Assembly: GCF_000008545.1 (NCBI RefSeq)
Contig: NC_000853.1
Coordinates: 1,564,465 to 1,628,464, forward strand
From: Thermotoga maritima MSB8
Lineage (GTDB): Bacteria; Thermotogota; Thermotogae; Thermotogales; Thermotogaceae
DNA length: 64,000 bases
Reading direction: 5' to 3'
Part shown: one piece after another, positions 41,234 through 51,326 of the stretch
Layout: every line of letters begins with the position of its first letter
Position numbering within the stretch: the first letter of the stretch is position 1
The notes under the pieces: generated by a model
Seen by the model: the letters and a program-made list of their open reading frames with translations, nothing else
Told to the model about the DNA's origin: nothing
Databases searched by the model: none
Program-made: the position numbers and the translations under genes

Positions 41234-43915
41234 TCACGACCATGTTTTGCCGATGGTTACATCCACTTCGAGCGGCACTGAAAGCTTTACCACATTCGTC
41301 ATTCTGTCTTTCACCAGCTCGACGAGCGCGTCCTTTTCCTCATTGGGCACTTCAAAAACCAGTTCGTCGTGGACCTGTATGATCATCTTCGATCTCATTT
41401 TTCTTTCTTTCAGTTCCCTGTCTATTTCTATCATAGCCAGCTTTATTATATCCGCTGCTGTACCCTGTATGGGAGTGTTTATGGCAATTCGTTCTCCTTC
41501 AGCCTGTGTGTTCCTGTCCCGGGCCATGAGCTGTGGTATGTCTCTTTTTCTTCCAAACAGCGTTCTAACATAGCCTTTTTCTTTCGCTTCCGATACGACC
41601 CTCTGAATGTAATCGCGCACCTTTGGGTAGAGGACGAAGTAGTTGACGATCATCTTTTCTGCTTCTTTCACAGGTACTCCAAGCCTCACAGACAGACCGT
41701 AAGGTGTTACACCGTATATGATGGAAAAATTAACCATTTTACCAGCGCGGCGCATTTCTTCGGTTACTTCTTCGGGTTTCACGTTGAATATTCTGGAAGC
41801 TGTTAGAGTGTGGACGTCGATGCCCTCTTCGAATGCCCTCAAAAGATTCTCATCACCACTGAGATGGGCGAGGATCCTCAGTTCTATTTGGGAGTAGTCG
41901 GCACTGACGATCCACCAGTTTGGATCCTGAGGAACTATCGCTTTCCTGATTTCTTTTCCCTCTTCACTTTTCGTCGGGAGGTTCTGAAGATTGGGATCGC
42001 TGCTGCTAAGTCTTCCAGTGGCAGTCCCCGTTTGATTGAAAGAAGCATGAATCCTTCCGGTCTTTGGGTTGACCATCTTGGGAAGAGCGTCTATGTAGGT
42101 TGATTTCAATTTCTGTATCTTTCTGTATTCAAGAATCAGAGGAATGATTTCGTGTTCACCGGCAAGTTCCTCGAGGACTTCTATGCGTGTTGAATAGTCT
42201 CCCGTTTTCGTCGTTTTACCACGTGGTTTTATGCCGAGTTTTTCAAAAAGGATCCTTGAAACCTGCTTCGGTGAGTTTATGTTGAACGGCTCTCCAGCTA
42301 TCCTGTATATTTCCTCTGCCAGTTCTTCGAGTTTTTTTCCGTACTCTTCTGAGAGTTTCTTCAGGAACTCTGTGTCCACATACACACCGTTCAGTTCCAT
42401 CCGTGCAAGCACGTTCACAAGGGGCATTTCTATCTTGTAGAACACGTTTTCCAGATCTGCCTCGTGGAGTTTTAAGCTCAGGGTCTTGTAAAGTCTGTAG
42501 GTGATGTCTGCATCTTCACAGGAGTAGTTCGCTGCTTTTTCTACAGGAACATCGGCAAAACTGAAACCAAACAGCGGAAAAGAGAAGGACATGAGCTCTT
42601 GGTAAGATGTCATTTTGTATCCAAGAAATTTCAATGCGAGATCGTCCAGATTGAACTTCTTTTCGTTCGGCTCAAGAAGGTAAGCCGCTATCATCGTGTC
42701 GAAGTAAGGAGGAACAGGTTCAACACCCTTCACCATCAACACCTTGTAATCGAATTTCAAATTCTGACCAACGATCTTTGCTCCGGGGTCCTCCAGAATT
42801 TCTTTGAGCTTTTTCAGAACCTCTTTTTCGTCCAGGTTCTGGGCGTTTCTATGATGGAGTGGTATGTAGTACGCTTCCTTTGGTTTGAAAGACACAGAGA
42901 TACCGACAATGTCGCAGTCGAAAGGATCGAGGGAAGACGTCTCAAGATCTATGGCGAACGAAGGGGATTCTCTCAGTTTCTCTATGAGTTTTTCAAATTC
43001 CACTAGGTCTTTCACTATTCTGTATCCAACGGGTTCGGACTCTTCGTACAGTTGAAGTTCCTTCATGATGGATGCGAATTCCAGTTCTTTCAAAAGTGGT
43101 AAGAGTTTCTCTCTGTCGTAGCCCTGGTAGCGAAGTTCTTCCCAGTTTATTTCAATGGGAACGTTTGTTTCCAGAATCGCCAGCTTTTTGCTGAGAATGG
43201 CGTTTTCTCTGTCTCGAAGCAGGGCTTTTCTCACCTTTTGAGGAAGTTCGCGAACATGATTCAGTATGTCTTCGAGGTCTTTGTACTTCTCTAGAAGCTG
43301 AACAGCAGTCTTTTCACCTATCCCAGTTACACCGGGGATGTTGTCTATTTCATCTCCGGTTAGAGCCAGAAGATCCGGGATCTGCTGGGGTTCAACACCG
43401 TATTTTTCCTTCACCTTCTGCGCATCGTAAAGTTCCAGATCGGATATCCCTTTTACGATTCGCCACACCTTGATCTTTTCGTTCACAAGCTGAAGCATGT
43501 CTTTATCTCCGGTCACTATGAATATTTCATCAAAAAGCGGAAGCCCCTTCACAGCCAGAGTGGCAATTATATCGTCCGCTTCGTATCCTTCTACCTCCAG
43601 CACTTTCATTCCAAGGGCTTCGACCAGCTTCTTTATGTACGGAAGCTGCTGAATCAGGAGATCCGGAGTCTTTGGTCTTTGAGCCTTGTAAGTCTCGAGG
43701 AGCTTGTGTCTGAAGGTGGCAGCTTTTTTGTCGAAAGCCACAGCAACGTAGTCTTTTCCGACAATGATATGGTCTTTGATGAATCTCACCAGCATCCTCG
43801 CCACACCGTATGTGGCGTTTGTGGGAATGCCGGTGGAAGTAGAAAGCGATCTATCGAGCGCATAGTACGCTCTGTAGGCCAGAGCAGTTCCATCAAAGAG
43901 AAATAGTCTCGCCAT
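41234..43915 (-). CDS. polA: DNA polymerase I
   Basis: 893 residues, the length known for T. maritima Pol I. Three domains: 5'-3' exonuclease (LFLFDGTALAYRAYYALDRS, TGDKDMLQLV, GVTGIGEKTA), an intact 3'-5' proofreading domain with Asp323 and Glu325 in FAIDLETSS, and the polymerase with DYSQIELRILAH, MRRAGKMVNFSIIYG and HDELVFEV. Unlike Taq, proofreading residues are present. Removes primers and fills gaps. The 5' end overlaps the AhpD-like gene by 23 bases. Confidence 0.98.
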   Translation of the reverse strand: MARLFLFDGTALAYRAYYALDRSLSTSTGIPTNATYGVARMLVRFIKDHIIVGKDYVAVAFDKKAATFRHKLLETYKAQRPKTPDLLIQQLPYIKKLVEALGMKVLEVEGYEADDIIATLAVKGLPLFDEIFIVTGDKDMLQLVNEKIKVWRIVKGISDLELYDAQKVKEKYGVEPQQIPDLLALTGDEIDNIPGVTGIGEKTAVQLLEKYKDLEDILNHVRELPQKVRKALLRDRENAILSKKLAILETNVPIEINWEELRYQGYDREKLLPLLKELEFASIMKELQLYEESEPVGYRIVKDLVEFEKLIEKLRESPSFAIDLETSSLDPFDCDIVGISVSFKPKEAYYIPLHHRNAQNLDEKEVLKKLKEILEDPGAKIVGQNLKFDYKVLMVKGVEPVPPYFDTMIAAYLLEPNEKKFNLDDLALKFLGYKMTSYQELMSFSFPLFGFSFADVPVEKAANYSCEDADITYRLYKTLSLKLHEADLENVFYKIEMPLVNVLARMELNGVYVDTEFLKKLSEEYGKKLEELAEEIYRIAGEPFNINSPKQVSRILFEKLGIKPRGKTTKTGDYSTRIEVLEELAGEHEIIPLILEYRKIQKLKSTYIDALPKMVNPKTGRIHASFNQTGTATGRLSSSDPNLQNLPTKSEEGKEIRKAIVPQDPNWWIVSADYSQIELRILAHLSGDENLLRAFEEGIDVHTLTASRIFNVKPEEVTEEMRRAGKMVNFSIIYGVTPYGLSVRLGVPVKEAEKMIVNYFVLYPKVRDYIQRVVSEAKEKGYVRTLFGRKRDIPQLMARDRNTQAEGERIAINTPIQGTAADIIKLAMIEIDRELKERKMRSKMIIQVHDELVFEVPNEEKDALVELVKDRMTNVVKLSVPLEVDVTIGKTWS

Positions 43916-44258
43916 TTTTCTCCATCTCCCTCAGCTCTTCAAGGAATCCCACAGCTCTTCTCAAGTGCGGTATCACGATAGAGCCACCAACCACGAGGGC
44001 GATGTCAAGGGCTTCGAAGATCTCTTCGTCGCTCGCTCCTTCCTGAACACACCTTACAAGGTGGTACCTTATACAATCATCGCACCTGAGAACCGTGGAT
44101 GCTACGAGCCCCATCAGTTCTTTGGTCTTTACATCGAGTTTCCCGGGCCTGTAAACGGCGGAGTCGAGATTGAAGAATCTCTTCGTGTTCAGAGTTCCAC
44201 GGGATAACACCTTCTCGTTCAGCTCTCTTCTTGCTTCCACAAACTTTTTGTACTCCAC
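43893..44258 (-). CDS. AhpD-like/carboxymuconolactone decarboxylase family protein
   Basis: 121 residues. The pattern LMGLVASTVLRCDDCIRYHLVRC contains the CxxC redox pair and downstream His of AhpD-like peroxidase reductants; a second helix EIFEALDIALVVGGSI completes the fold. Thiol-disulfide or peroxide-related activity is probable; the partner is unknown. GTG at 44258 with GAGGTG 7 bases upstream. It overlaps polA. Confidence 0.85.
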   Translation of the reverse strand: MEYKKFVEARRELNEKVLSRGTLNTKRFFNLDSAVYRPGKLDVKTKELMGLVASTVLRCDDCIRYHLVRCVQEGASDEEIFEALDIALVVGGSIVIPHLRRAVGFLEELREMEKNGETISL

Positions 44259-44264
44259 GGCTTT

Positions 44265-44933
44265 TCACCTCAACTTCACGAAGAGTTCCACTTCGTCCGT
44301 GATAACCCCGTCTATTTCTCTGCGTATCTTTCTATAAATTTCCGGATCGTTCAGCGTCCAGACAAAGATCACGATTCCTTTTTTTCTGAAACTTCTCAAA
44401 ACCTCTACTGCGTATTCTAATTCGAACGCCTGGTACGGTACGTGGAGCGAATAAGGACGTTCTTTTTCTACTCTCTCGACAAAGTTTTCTATACTTCCGT
44501 AGTTCTCTTCATCTATCAGATAGCCGTATTTTGTCCCCTTGAATTTCTCATCGAGCAGGTCCAGATCGAAAGAAGAGAATATCAGATTCTTTCTTTTTTT
44601 CGAAATTTCTAGAACAGCATCTGCCGCTTCTCTTTCTTTTATCTCGATGTTAATGATTTTATCATCAGAAACGTTTTCGAACACTTCTTTCAAAGTGGTT
44701 ATCTTTCCATCTGTTAATTCTTTCAGCTCAGACACAGTGGCATCTCTTATCTTCACGTCCAGTCCAAACAGTCTTTTCAAATCTTCGTCGTGTGAGACAA
44801 CAACTTTCCCGTCCTTCGACAGTCTCACGTCCAGTTCCACACCGTTTGCCCCCGCTTCTATCGCCTTCATAAACGCTTCGAGGGTGTTTTCAAGGTATTT
44901 CGCAGAGTACCCCCTGTGCCCCAGAACGATCAC
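44265..44933 (-). CDS. gdpD: Glycerophosphodiester phosphodiesterase
   Basis: 222 residues, TIM-barrel enzyme that splits glycerophosphodiesters to glycerol-3-phosphate and alcohol. Motifs: GHRGYSAKYLENTLEAF (catalytic His, Glu), GVELDVRLSKDGKVVVSHD (metal Glu/Asp and second His), a NIEIKE strand, and FVWTLNDP. No signal peptide. T. maritima TM1621 has a solved structure, as I remember. The start GTG at 44933 overlaps the upstream lipoprotein stop. Confidence 0.95.
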   Translation of the reverse strand: MIVLGHRGYSAKYLENTLEAFMKAIEAGANGVELDVRLSKDGKVVVSHDEDLKRLFGLDVKIRDATVSELKELTDGKITTLKEVFENVSDDKIINIEIKEREAADAVLEISKKRKNLIFSSFDLDLLDEKFKGTKYGYLIDEENYGSIENFVERVEKERPYSLHVPYQAFELEYAVEVLRSFRKKGIVIFVWTLNDPEIYRKIRREIDGVITDEVELFVKLR

Positions 44934-45394
44934 TGTTTCATCTCCTCATAGACTCTATAAACGTGCTTCACAAATTCTTCTACACCGTTTTTCCCTTCGA
45001 CGATGAAAAGCCAGTTTTTTCTCCACCAGGCGACGATCTTCTTTCCGTTCGATACTGTGGAGAATTTTCCCATGTTGGGCAGGTCCAGAACACTTCTTAT
45101 GGACACAAACCCGGCTCTGCCGTTCAATTTCTTCCAGATCTTCTTCGCTTCTTCGCCTTTGTAGACGTAGAGGAAAACAGGGCCATACTCCGTTTCAAAA
45201 ACCGCAACTTTGCCCTTCATTTCCACGTCTCCATAACTGTCTATCTCCTTCACATCCGACAATCTGTAATCTCTGGTCTCCAGAACGAAGATGGCTGTAT
45301 CCAGAGAATAGGCCTCCGGTGGTACCACTATTTTTATCAACGTGCATGAAGAAAGCATCAGGAGTACAACAACGAGAAACAAAGAACGCCTCAC
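44930..45394 (-). CDS. Small lipoprotein, unknown function
   Basis: 154 residues. A signal peptide ends in the lipobox LSSC (Cys17), followed by a soluble alpha/beta domain ([55 protein letters not shown]). I do not recognise the family. GTG start with GGAGGATG upstream. The 5' end overlaps lepA and its stop overlaps gdpD. Confidence 0.75.
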   Translation of the reverse strand: MRRSLFLVVVLLMLSSCTLIKIVVPPEAYSLDTAIFVLETRDYRLSDVKEIDSYGDVEMKGKVAVFETEYGPVFLYVYKGEEAKKIWKKLNGRAGFVSIRSVLDLPNMGKFSTVSNGKKIVAWWRKNWLFIVEGKNGVEEFVKHVYRVYEEMKQ

Positions 45395-47208
45395 TTTTCA
45401 TCCTCCCCTCCTATTTTGAGAAGAGCCAGGAACGCCTCCTGTGGAATGGTCACGCGCCCGATTTCCCTGAGTTTCTTTTTACCCTCCTTTTGTTTTTCGA
45501 GAAGTTTCATTTTCCTCGTCACATCTCCACCGTAACACTTTGCCAGAACGTCTTTTCTGAGGGCTTTTATGTCTGCTCTTGCTATTATCCTGCCTCCGGC
45601 TTTCGCTTGAATGGGAATCTGGAACTGGTGACGCGGGATCAGATCTTTCAGCTTTTCTACTATCTTTCGTGCCATCTGGTACGCTTTCGACCTGTGTACG
45701 ATGAACGACAATGCGTCGACGGGTTCTTTGTTTACGAGTATGGTAACCTTCACCAGATCGCTTCTTCTGTACTCTTTGAACTCGTAATCCATGGAGGCAT
45801 AACCTCTGCTCACCGCTTTCATTCTGTCAAAGAAGTCATAGATTATTTCGGCAAGTGGAGCGTCGAATCTGAGAATGACGCGATTTTTTCCTGCGTTCTC
45901 GGTTATTCTGAGTTCTCCTCTCTTTTCATTCTGAACGAGATTTATTATCGCTCCGATGTATTCGCTCGGTGTTATGATCGAAAGATCAACGTACGGTTCG
46001 TACGCTTCCAGTATCTCGCCTTCATCGGGAAATTTGGAAGGATCCGTGATCTCTATTTCCTCACCGTTTCTGAGCTTCACCCTGTATCTGACGTTCGGTG
46101 CGGTGAGAATGACAGCGAGATCGAACTCTCTCTCTATTCTTTCCCTCACCACTTCCATGTGGAGAGGTCCCAGAAAACCACATCGAAAGCCAAAACCCAT
46201 AGCTGGGGACATCGTGGGCTCAAAGTACAGCGCAGAATCATTGAGTTTCAGCTTTTCGAGGGCTTTTCTGAGTTCTTCGTAGTATTCGGGAAGCCCTGGA
46301 AACATCCCGGCGAAGACCATCGGTTTTATCTCTCTGTATCCCGGAAGAGCTTCATCTACCGGATCGTTCGCCGATGTGATCGTGTCTCCCACCCGCGCGT
46401 CCGACACCTCTTTTATCCCTGCGATGATGTATCCCACTTCGCCCGCACTGAGTGAATCCACCGGTTCCATCTCCGGCAGAAACACTCCTACTTCCTGGAC
46501 TTCGTAGACTTTTTTGTTGGAGAAAGTCATTATTTTATCACCTGGTTTCACCTGACCATCGAAGAGACGAACGTGTACGATCACACCTTTGTAATTGTCG
46601 TATTTCGCGTCGAATATAAGTGCCTTGAGTTTGCCGTTGATGTCTCCCTTCGGAGGAGGAACCCTTTTGACGATGGCTTCGAGGAGTTCTTTCACACCGG
46701 TTCCTTCCTTGGCGCTGACGAGCAAGATTTCGTTTTCGCTTACACCAAGAAGGTCCTTTATTTCAAGGGCAGTTTCCTCTATGTTTGCATTCGGAAGATC
46801 GATCTTGTTGATCACCGGAATTATCTCCAGATCATGTTCTATGGCAAGGTAGGTGTGGGCAACCGTCTGGGCTTCCACTCCCTGCGTTGCATCAACGAGC
46901 AGTATGGCACCTTCACAGGCCGCCATACTCCTTCCCACTTCGTAAGAGAAATCCACGTGTCCCGGCGTGTCTATTATGTTTATTTCATAGGTGTTTCCAT
47001 CTTCTGCCGTGTACATGACCTTCACCGGCTGGGCCTTTATGGTGATTCCTCTTTCTCTCTCTATATCCATCATGTCCAGGTACTGCTCTCTCATTTTTCT
47101 TCTGTCCACCGTATTTGTGATTTCAAGAATCCTGTCCACCAGGGTTGTCTTTCCATGATCGATATGCGCTATTATGCATATATTCCTGATCAGGTCGGGT
47201 CTGTACAC
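45391..47208 (-). CDS. lepA: Elongation factor 4 (LepA), ribosome-back-translocating GTPase
   Basis: 605 residues from a GTG at 47208. G motifs [24 protein letters not shown]-terminal LepA-specific domain [22 protein letters not shown] and the tail [39 protein letters not shown] lies 8 bases before this GTG; the upstream ATG at 47256 would add an unusual N-terminal tail not seen in LepA. First gene of the long minus-strand operon. A TAAAAT-like -10 is upstream but no clear -35. Confidence 0.96.
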   Translation of the reverse strand: MYRPDLIRNICIIAHIDHGKTTLVDRILEITNTVDRRKMREQYLDMMDIERERGITIKAQPVKVMYTAEDGNTYEINIIDTPGHVDFSYEVGRSMAACEGAILLVDATQGVEAQTVAHTYLAIEHDLEIIPVINKIDLPNANIEETALEIKDLLGVSENEILLVSAKEGTGVKELLEAIVKRVPPPKGDINGKLKALIFDAKYDNYKGVIVHVRLFDGQVKPGDKIMTFSNKKVYEVQEVGVFLPEMEPVDSLSAGEVGYIIAGIKEVSDARVGDTITSANDPVDEALPGYREIKPMVFAGMFPGLPEYYEELRKALEKLKLNDSALYFEPTMSPAMGFGFRCGFLGPLHMEVVRERIEREFDLAVILTAPNVRYRVKLRNGEEIEITDPSKFPDEGEILEAYEPYVDLSIITPSEYIGAIINLVQNEKRGELRITENAGKNRVILRFDAPLAEIIYDFFDRMKAVSRGYASMDYEFKEYRRSDLVKVTILVNKEPVDALSFIVHRSKAYQMARKIVEKLKDLIPRHQFQIPIQAKAGGRIIARADIKALRKDVLAKCYGGDVTRKMKLLEKQKEGKKKLREIGRVTIPQEAFLALLKIGGEDEK

Positions 47209-47305
47209 TCCTCGATCACCTCCGGAAAAATTAACCTCTCTTTTGAATTTTACCATTTCGTTTTTTCATAGAGAGTGTGATATACATTCATGAGGAGGTG
47301 ATAAC

Positions 47306-49663
47306 GTGAAAAGAATCGACCTGAATGGTTTCTGGAGCGTTAGGGATAACGAAGGGAGATTTTCGTTTGAAGGGACTGTGCCAGGGGTTGTCCAGGCAGA
47401 TCTGGTCAGAAAAGGTCTTCTTCCACACCCGTACGTTGGGATGAACGAAGATCTCTTCAAGGAAATAGAAGACAGAGAGTGGATCTACGAGAGGGAGTTC
47501 GAGTTCAAAGAAGATGTGAAAGAGGGGGAACGTGTCGATCTCGTTTTTGAGGGCGTCGACACGCTGTCGGATGTTTATCTGAACGGTGTTTACCTTGGAA
47601 GCACCGAAGACATGTTCATCGAGTATCGCTTCGATGTCACGAACGTGTTGAAAGAAAAGAATCACCTGAAGGTGTACATAAAATCTCCCATCAGAGTTCC
47701 GAAAACTCTCGAGCAGAACTACGGGGTCCTCGGCGGTCCTGAAGATCCCATCAGAGGATACATAAGAAAAGCCCAGTATTCGTACGGATGGGACTGGGGT
47801 GCCAGAATCGTTACAAGCGGTATTTGGAAACCCGTCTACCTCGAGGTGTACAGGGCACGTCTTCAGGATTCAACGGCTTATCTGTTGGAACTTGAGGGGA
47901 AAGATGCCCTTGTGAGGGTGAACGGTTTCGTACACGGGGAAGGAAATCTCATTGTGGAAGTTTATGTAAACGGTGAAAAGATAGGGGAGTTTCCTGTTCT
48001 TGAAAAGAACGGAGAAAAGCTCTTCGATGGAGTGTTCCACCTGAAAGATGTGAAACTATGGTATCCGTGGAACGTGGGGAAACCGTACCTGTACGATTTC
48101 GTTTTCGTGTTGAAAGACTTAAACGGAGAGATCTACAGAGAAGAAAAGAAAATCGGTTTGAGAAGAGTCAGAATCGTTCAGGAGCCCGATGAAGAAGGAA
48201 AAACTTTCATATTCGAAATCAACGGTGAGAAAGTCTTCGCTAAGGGTGCTAACTGGATTCCCTCAGAAAACATCCTCACGTGGTTGAAGGAGGAAGATTA
48301 CGAAAAGCTCGTCAAAATGGCAAGGAGTGCCAATATGAACATGCTCAGGGTCTGGGGAGGAGGAATCTACGAGAGAGAGATCTTCTACAGACTCTGTGAT
48401 GAACTCGGTATCATGGTGTGGCAGGATTTCATGTACGCGTGTCTTGAATATCCGGATCATCTTCCGTGGTTCAGAAAACTCGCGAACGAAGAGGCAAGAA
48501 AGATTGTGAGAAAACTCAGATACCATCCCTCCATTGTTCTCTGGTGCGGAAACAACGAAAACAACTGGGGATTCGATGAATGGGGAAATATGGCCAGAAA
48601 AGTGGATGGTATCAACCTCGGAAACAGGCTCTACCTCTTCGATTTTCCTGAGATTTGTGCCGAAGAAGACCCGTCCACTCCCTATTGGCCATCCAGTCCA
48701 TACGGCGGTGAAAAAGCGAACAGCGAAAAGGAAGGAGACAGGCACGTCTGGTACGTGTGGAGTGGCTGGATGAACTACGAAAACTACGAAAAAGACACCG
48801 GAAGGTTCATCAGCGAGTTTGGATTTCAGGGTGCTCCCCATCCAGAGACGATAGAGTTCTTTTCAAAACCCGAGGAAAGAGAGATATTCCATCCCGTCAT
48901 GCTGAAGCACAACAAACAGGTGGAAGGACAGGAAAGATTGATCAGGTTCATATTCGGAAATTTTGGAAAGTGTAAAGATTTCGACAGTTTTGTGTATCTG
49001 TCCCAGCTCAACCAGGCGGAGGCGATCAAGTTCGGTGTTGAACACTGGCGAAGCAGGAAGTACAAAACGGCCGGCGCTCTCTTCTGGCAGTTCAACGACA
49101 GCTGGCCGGTCTTCAGCTGGTCCGCAGTCGATTACTTCAAAAGGCCCAAAGCTCTCTACTACTATGCGAGAAGATTCTTCGCTGAAGTTCTACCCGTTTT
49201 GAAGAAGAGAGACAACAAAATAGAACTGCTGGTGGTGAGCGATCTGAGGGAGACAAAAGAAGTCTCTCTCAGGCTTGCAGCCTACGAGAAGAAGGGAGAA
49301 AAGGTATTCGAAAAGACTTACAGAACGGTACTCCCAGCAGACGGTGTGAGTTTGGTTGATAGAGTAGAGCTACCCGATGATCTTTTCTTCTTCGTCGAGG
49401 CAGAAGTGGATGGGGTTAAATACAGGAACTACAGGGTTTTCAGAAAGTGGCGCGATCTGGAACTTCCAGATCCAGAGATTTCGCTCGAGGATATGGGAGA
49501 GCTCATAGAGCTGACAGCGCAGAGGCCAGCTTTTGGTGTAAAGATTCTCTCTGATGAAGTACCCGAGGATGATTTTCTGTTCCTTGAACCAGGAAGGAGC
49601 ATCACGCTAAAGAAACCAGATGGAGTGAGAGGAGTGAAATCTCTGTTCGATTACCTGAGATGA
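47306..49663 (+). CDS. Beta-mannosidase, glycoside hydrolase family 2
   Basis: 785 residues, hydrolyses terminal beta-mannosyl residues from mannan oligosaccharides. GH2 layout: jelly-roll (about 1-180), Ig-like domains and a TIM barrel with acid/base Glu418 in CGNNENNWG and nucleophile Glu504 in ISEFGFQGAP; C-terminal Ig-like domain. No signal peptide, so cytoplasmic. GTG at 47306 follows AGGAGGTGATAA. A possible extended -10 (TG-A-TATACA, 47278-47286) lies just before, without a good -35. Ends at a shared bidirectional terminator. Confidence 0.95.
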   Translation: MKRIDLNGFWSVRDNEGRFSFEGTVPGVVQADLVRKGLLPHPYVGMNEDLFKEIEDREWIYEREFEFKEDVKEGERVDLVFEGVDTLSDVYLNGVYLGSTEDMFIEYRFDVTNVLKEKNHLKVYIKSPIRVPKTLEQNYGVLGGPEDPIRGYIRKAQYSYGWDWGARIVTSGIWKPVYLEVYRARLQDSTAYLLELEGKDALVRVNGFVHGEGNLIVEVYVNGEKIGEFPVLEKNGEKLFDGVFHLKDVKLWYPWNVGKPYLYDFVFVLKDLNGEIYREEKKIGLRRVRIVQEPDEEGKTFIFEINGEKVFAKGANWIPSENILTWLKEEDYEKLVKMARSANMNMLRVWGGGIYEREIFYRLCDELGIMVWQDFMYACLEYPDHLPWFRKLANEEARKIVRKLRYHPSIVLWCGNNENNWGFDEWGNMARKVDGINLGNRLYLFDFPEICAEEDPSTPYWPSSPYGGEKANSEKEGDRHVWYVWSGWMNYENYEKDTGRFISEFGFQGAPHPETIEFFSKPEEREIFHPVMLKHNKQVEGQERLIRFIFGNFGKCKDFDSFVYLSQLNQAEAIKFGVEHWRSRKYKTAGALFWQFNDSWPVFSWSAVDYFKRPKALYYYARRFFAEVLPVLKKRDNKIELLVVSDLRETKEVSLRLAAYEKKGEKVFEKTYRTVLPADGVSLVDRVELPDDLFFFVEAEVDGVKYRNYRVFRKWRDLELPDPEISLEDMGELIELTAQRPAFGVKILSDEVPEDDFLFLEPGRSITLKKPDGVRGVKSLFDYLR

Positions 49664-49690
49664 TGAAAAGCCCCTTCGGGGGCTTTTCAT
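49663..49690 (+). terminator. Bidirectional terminator shared by the beta-mannosidase and UVR-domain genes
   Basis: A perfect 12-bp stem ATGAAAAGCCCC (49663-49674) and GGGGCTTTTCAT (49679-49690) around a TTCG tetraloop. A T-rich tract ends the plus transcript, and the matching A's give a T-rich tail on the minus strand. It overlaps both stop codons. Confidence 0.9.
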
Positions 49691-50088
49691 TTTACTGTTT
49701 TGTTTTTGATTTGAAGTATGAGTTGTTTTAAACGATTGGCCTTTCTGTAATCTTCGTTTTTTATTGCCTCTTTTAGCTTTCTTTCGAGGAAAGTGATTTT
49801 TCTTTCATTCTCAAAGTTTTCCTTCTCCTGATCTGACCAGAGCTTCCCGAACATTTCCTCCAGAATTCTCAAAGGTGTCTCCACAAAAATCACCATTTCT
49901 CCATCGAAGGAAAGATGCCTTTTTTTTTCCATCGAGTCCTCTGAGGGAGATGGAGTGTTTTTGAGTGGGACACTCTCTTTTAAAACATCCATCAAGCACT
50001 TTTGACAGTATGCGATCTCTTTTTCCACACCGTCGAAATCCACTTTATATGACTTTGAAGTTTCATGGCCACATCTCAAGCATTTCAT
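49687..50088 (-). CDS. Zinc-ribbon/UVR-motif protein (McsA-like)
   Basis: 133 residues. The N-terminus has two CxxC pairs (CLRCGH...CQKC), the middle is variable, and the C-terminal helix pair [24 protein letters not shown] is a UvrB/UvrC (UVR) motif. McsA in Firmicutes has this zinc plus UVR design and works with ClpC-McsB; no McsB or ClpC is visible nearby, so the role is open. Its start overlaps the pth stop. Confidence 0.8.
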   Translation of the reverse strand: MKCLRCGHETSKSYKVDFDGVEKEIAYCQKCLMDVLKESVPLKNTPSPSEDSMEKKRHLSFDGEMVIFVETPLRILEEMFGKLWSDQEKENFENERKITFLERKLKEAIKNEDYRKANRLKQLILQIKNKTVK

Positions 50089-50645
50089 GCTCTCACCTCT
50101 AAGGAATTGTAGATAGACATTGCTTTTTCTATTCCTTCGACGAGAATCACCTCAAGGGCTTCTTTCATTACTTCAAACACTTTGTTAAGTATAATCCACT
50201 CCTCGTCTGAGAATTCTCCCAGCACGAAATTTACAAGATCCATTCCTTCTGGTTTATCGCCTATTCCTACCCTTATACGTTTTATCTCCTGTGTTCCAAG
50301 CGCCTGTATAATGGATTTCATGCCGTTGTGCCCACCGTCGGAACCTTTCTTCCTGATGCGGATCTTCCCGAGTTTCAAACTCACGTCATCGTACACCACT
50401 ATTATATCATCCAGACTGGCGCTGAAGAATTTCAAAACGTGGGGCATCGCCAAACCGCTGAGGTTCATATAGGTCAATGGTTTCACCAGAGCCACTTCAT
50501 TTCCAGCCAGGTTAATTTTGTTCCACGCGAAATATTTTTCAGTTTTCCAGTCTTTGTTTTTCAAAAAGTCCAGAAACAGAAAACCCACGTTATGCCGGGT
50601 GAAGGCATAACGTGGGCCTGGATTCCCCAGACCAACAACAACCAT
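50085..50645 (-). CDS. pth: Peptidyl-tRNA hydrolase
   Basis: Recycles peptidyl-tRNAs released from stalled ribosomes. 186 residues: [20 protein letters not shown] with the catalytic His in [37 protein letters not shown] 13-bp perfect inverted repeat at 50584-50616 in codons 11-21 can form a strong hairpin soon after the start. Start ATG at 50645, after rplY by 3 bases. Confidence 0.96.
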   Translation of the reverse strand: MVVVGLGNPGPRYAFTRHNVGFLFLDFLKNKDWKTEKYFAWNKINLAGNEVALVKPLTYMNLSGLAMPHVLKFFSASLDDIIVVYDDVSLKLGKIRIRKKGSDGGHNGMKSIIQALGTQEIKRIRVGIGDKPEGMDLVNFVLGEFSDEEWIILNKVFEVMKEALEVILVEGIEKAMSIYNSLEVRA

Positions 50646-50648
50646 GCG

Positions 50649-51296
50649 TTATTCCTCTTCCTCTTCCTTTCTCTTTATAACTTCAGGTTCTGCAGCTTCT
50701 TCCTCTTCTTCCGTGGCCTCTTCGATCGCCACTTCTTTCGGAACGAGTACGGAAACAACTGCCTCTTCTTCTTCGAGAAGGCACTTGACACCTTCTGGGA
50801 GTTTCAGATCTCTTGCATGAATCACGTCGCCGAGATCGAGAGAAGAAACGTCCACTTCTATTTCCTGTGGGACTTTGTCGGGATCGGTTTCAACAGGTAT
50901 CTCTTCATGGAACACTTCGAGGAATCCGCCCTTTTCAACACCGACGGGTTTTCCAACAACTTTGAGAGGCACATTGATCCTCATTCTGTGGCCCTTTGTC
51001 GGTTCATAGAAGTCGAGGTGAACGACCGTTTCGGAGACTTTGTCCCTCTGAACCATCTTGAGAAACACGGTTTTTTCCGCCACCGTGTTTCCCTGATCGT
51101 CTTTGATTATCAATTGAATGGGAGTTGCTTCGGATATGGTGTGGAATATCTTCTCGAGGACCGATCTTTTGATTTTCACGGGTATAGGTTCAGTTGCTGG
51201 TCCGTACACTACCGCTGGTACTTCTCCTCTTCTTCTGAGACGCCTCGCTTCTCTTTTTCCCTTCACTTCTCTCACTCTTGCTTCCAGACTTACCAT
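50649..51296 (-). CDS. rplY: Ribosomal protein L25, long CTC/TL5 form
   Basis: 215 residues, binds 5S rRNA. N-terminal L25 domain (REVKGKREARRLRRRGEVPAVVYGP) and a C-terminal beta domain (GKPVGVEKGGFLEVF, LDLGDVIHARDLKLPEGVK), with a strongly acidic Glu tail. The position next to pth is conserved in many bacteria. ATG at 51296 follows GGGAGGG. Confidence 0.96.
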   Translation of the reverse strand: MVSLEARVREVKGKREARRLRRRGEVPAVVYGPATEPIPVKIKRSVLEKIFHTISEATPIQLIIKDDQGNTVAEKTVFLKMVQRDKVSETVVHLDFYEPTKGHRMRINVPLKVVGKPVGVEKGGFLEVFHEEIPVETDPDKVPQEIEVDVSSLDLGDVIHARDLKLPEGVKCLLEEEEAVVSVLVPKEVAIEEATEEEEEAAEPEVIKRKEEEEE

Positions 51297-51326
51297 CTTT
51301 TCTCCCTCCCGTAGGTCTTCGCATTG

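Noticed and set aside
45319-46455. 378-residue plus-strand frame opposite lepA
   Set aside because: LepA on the minus strand has all family motifs; the antisense frame has no motif and no start signal.
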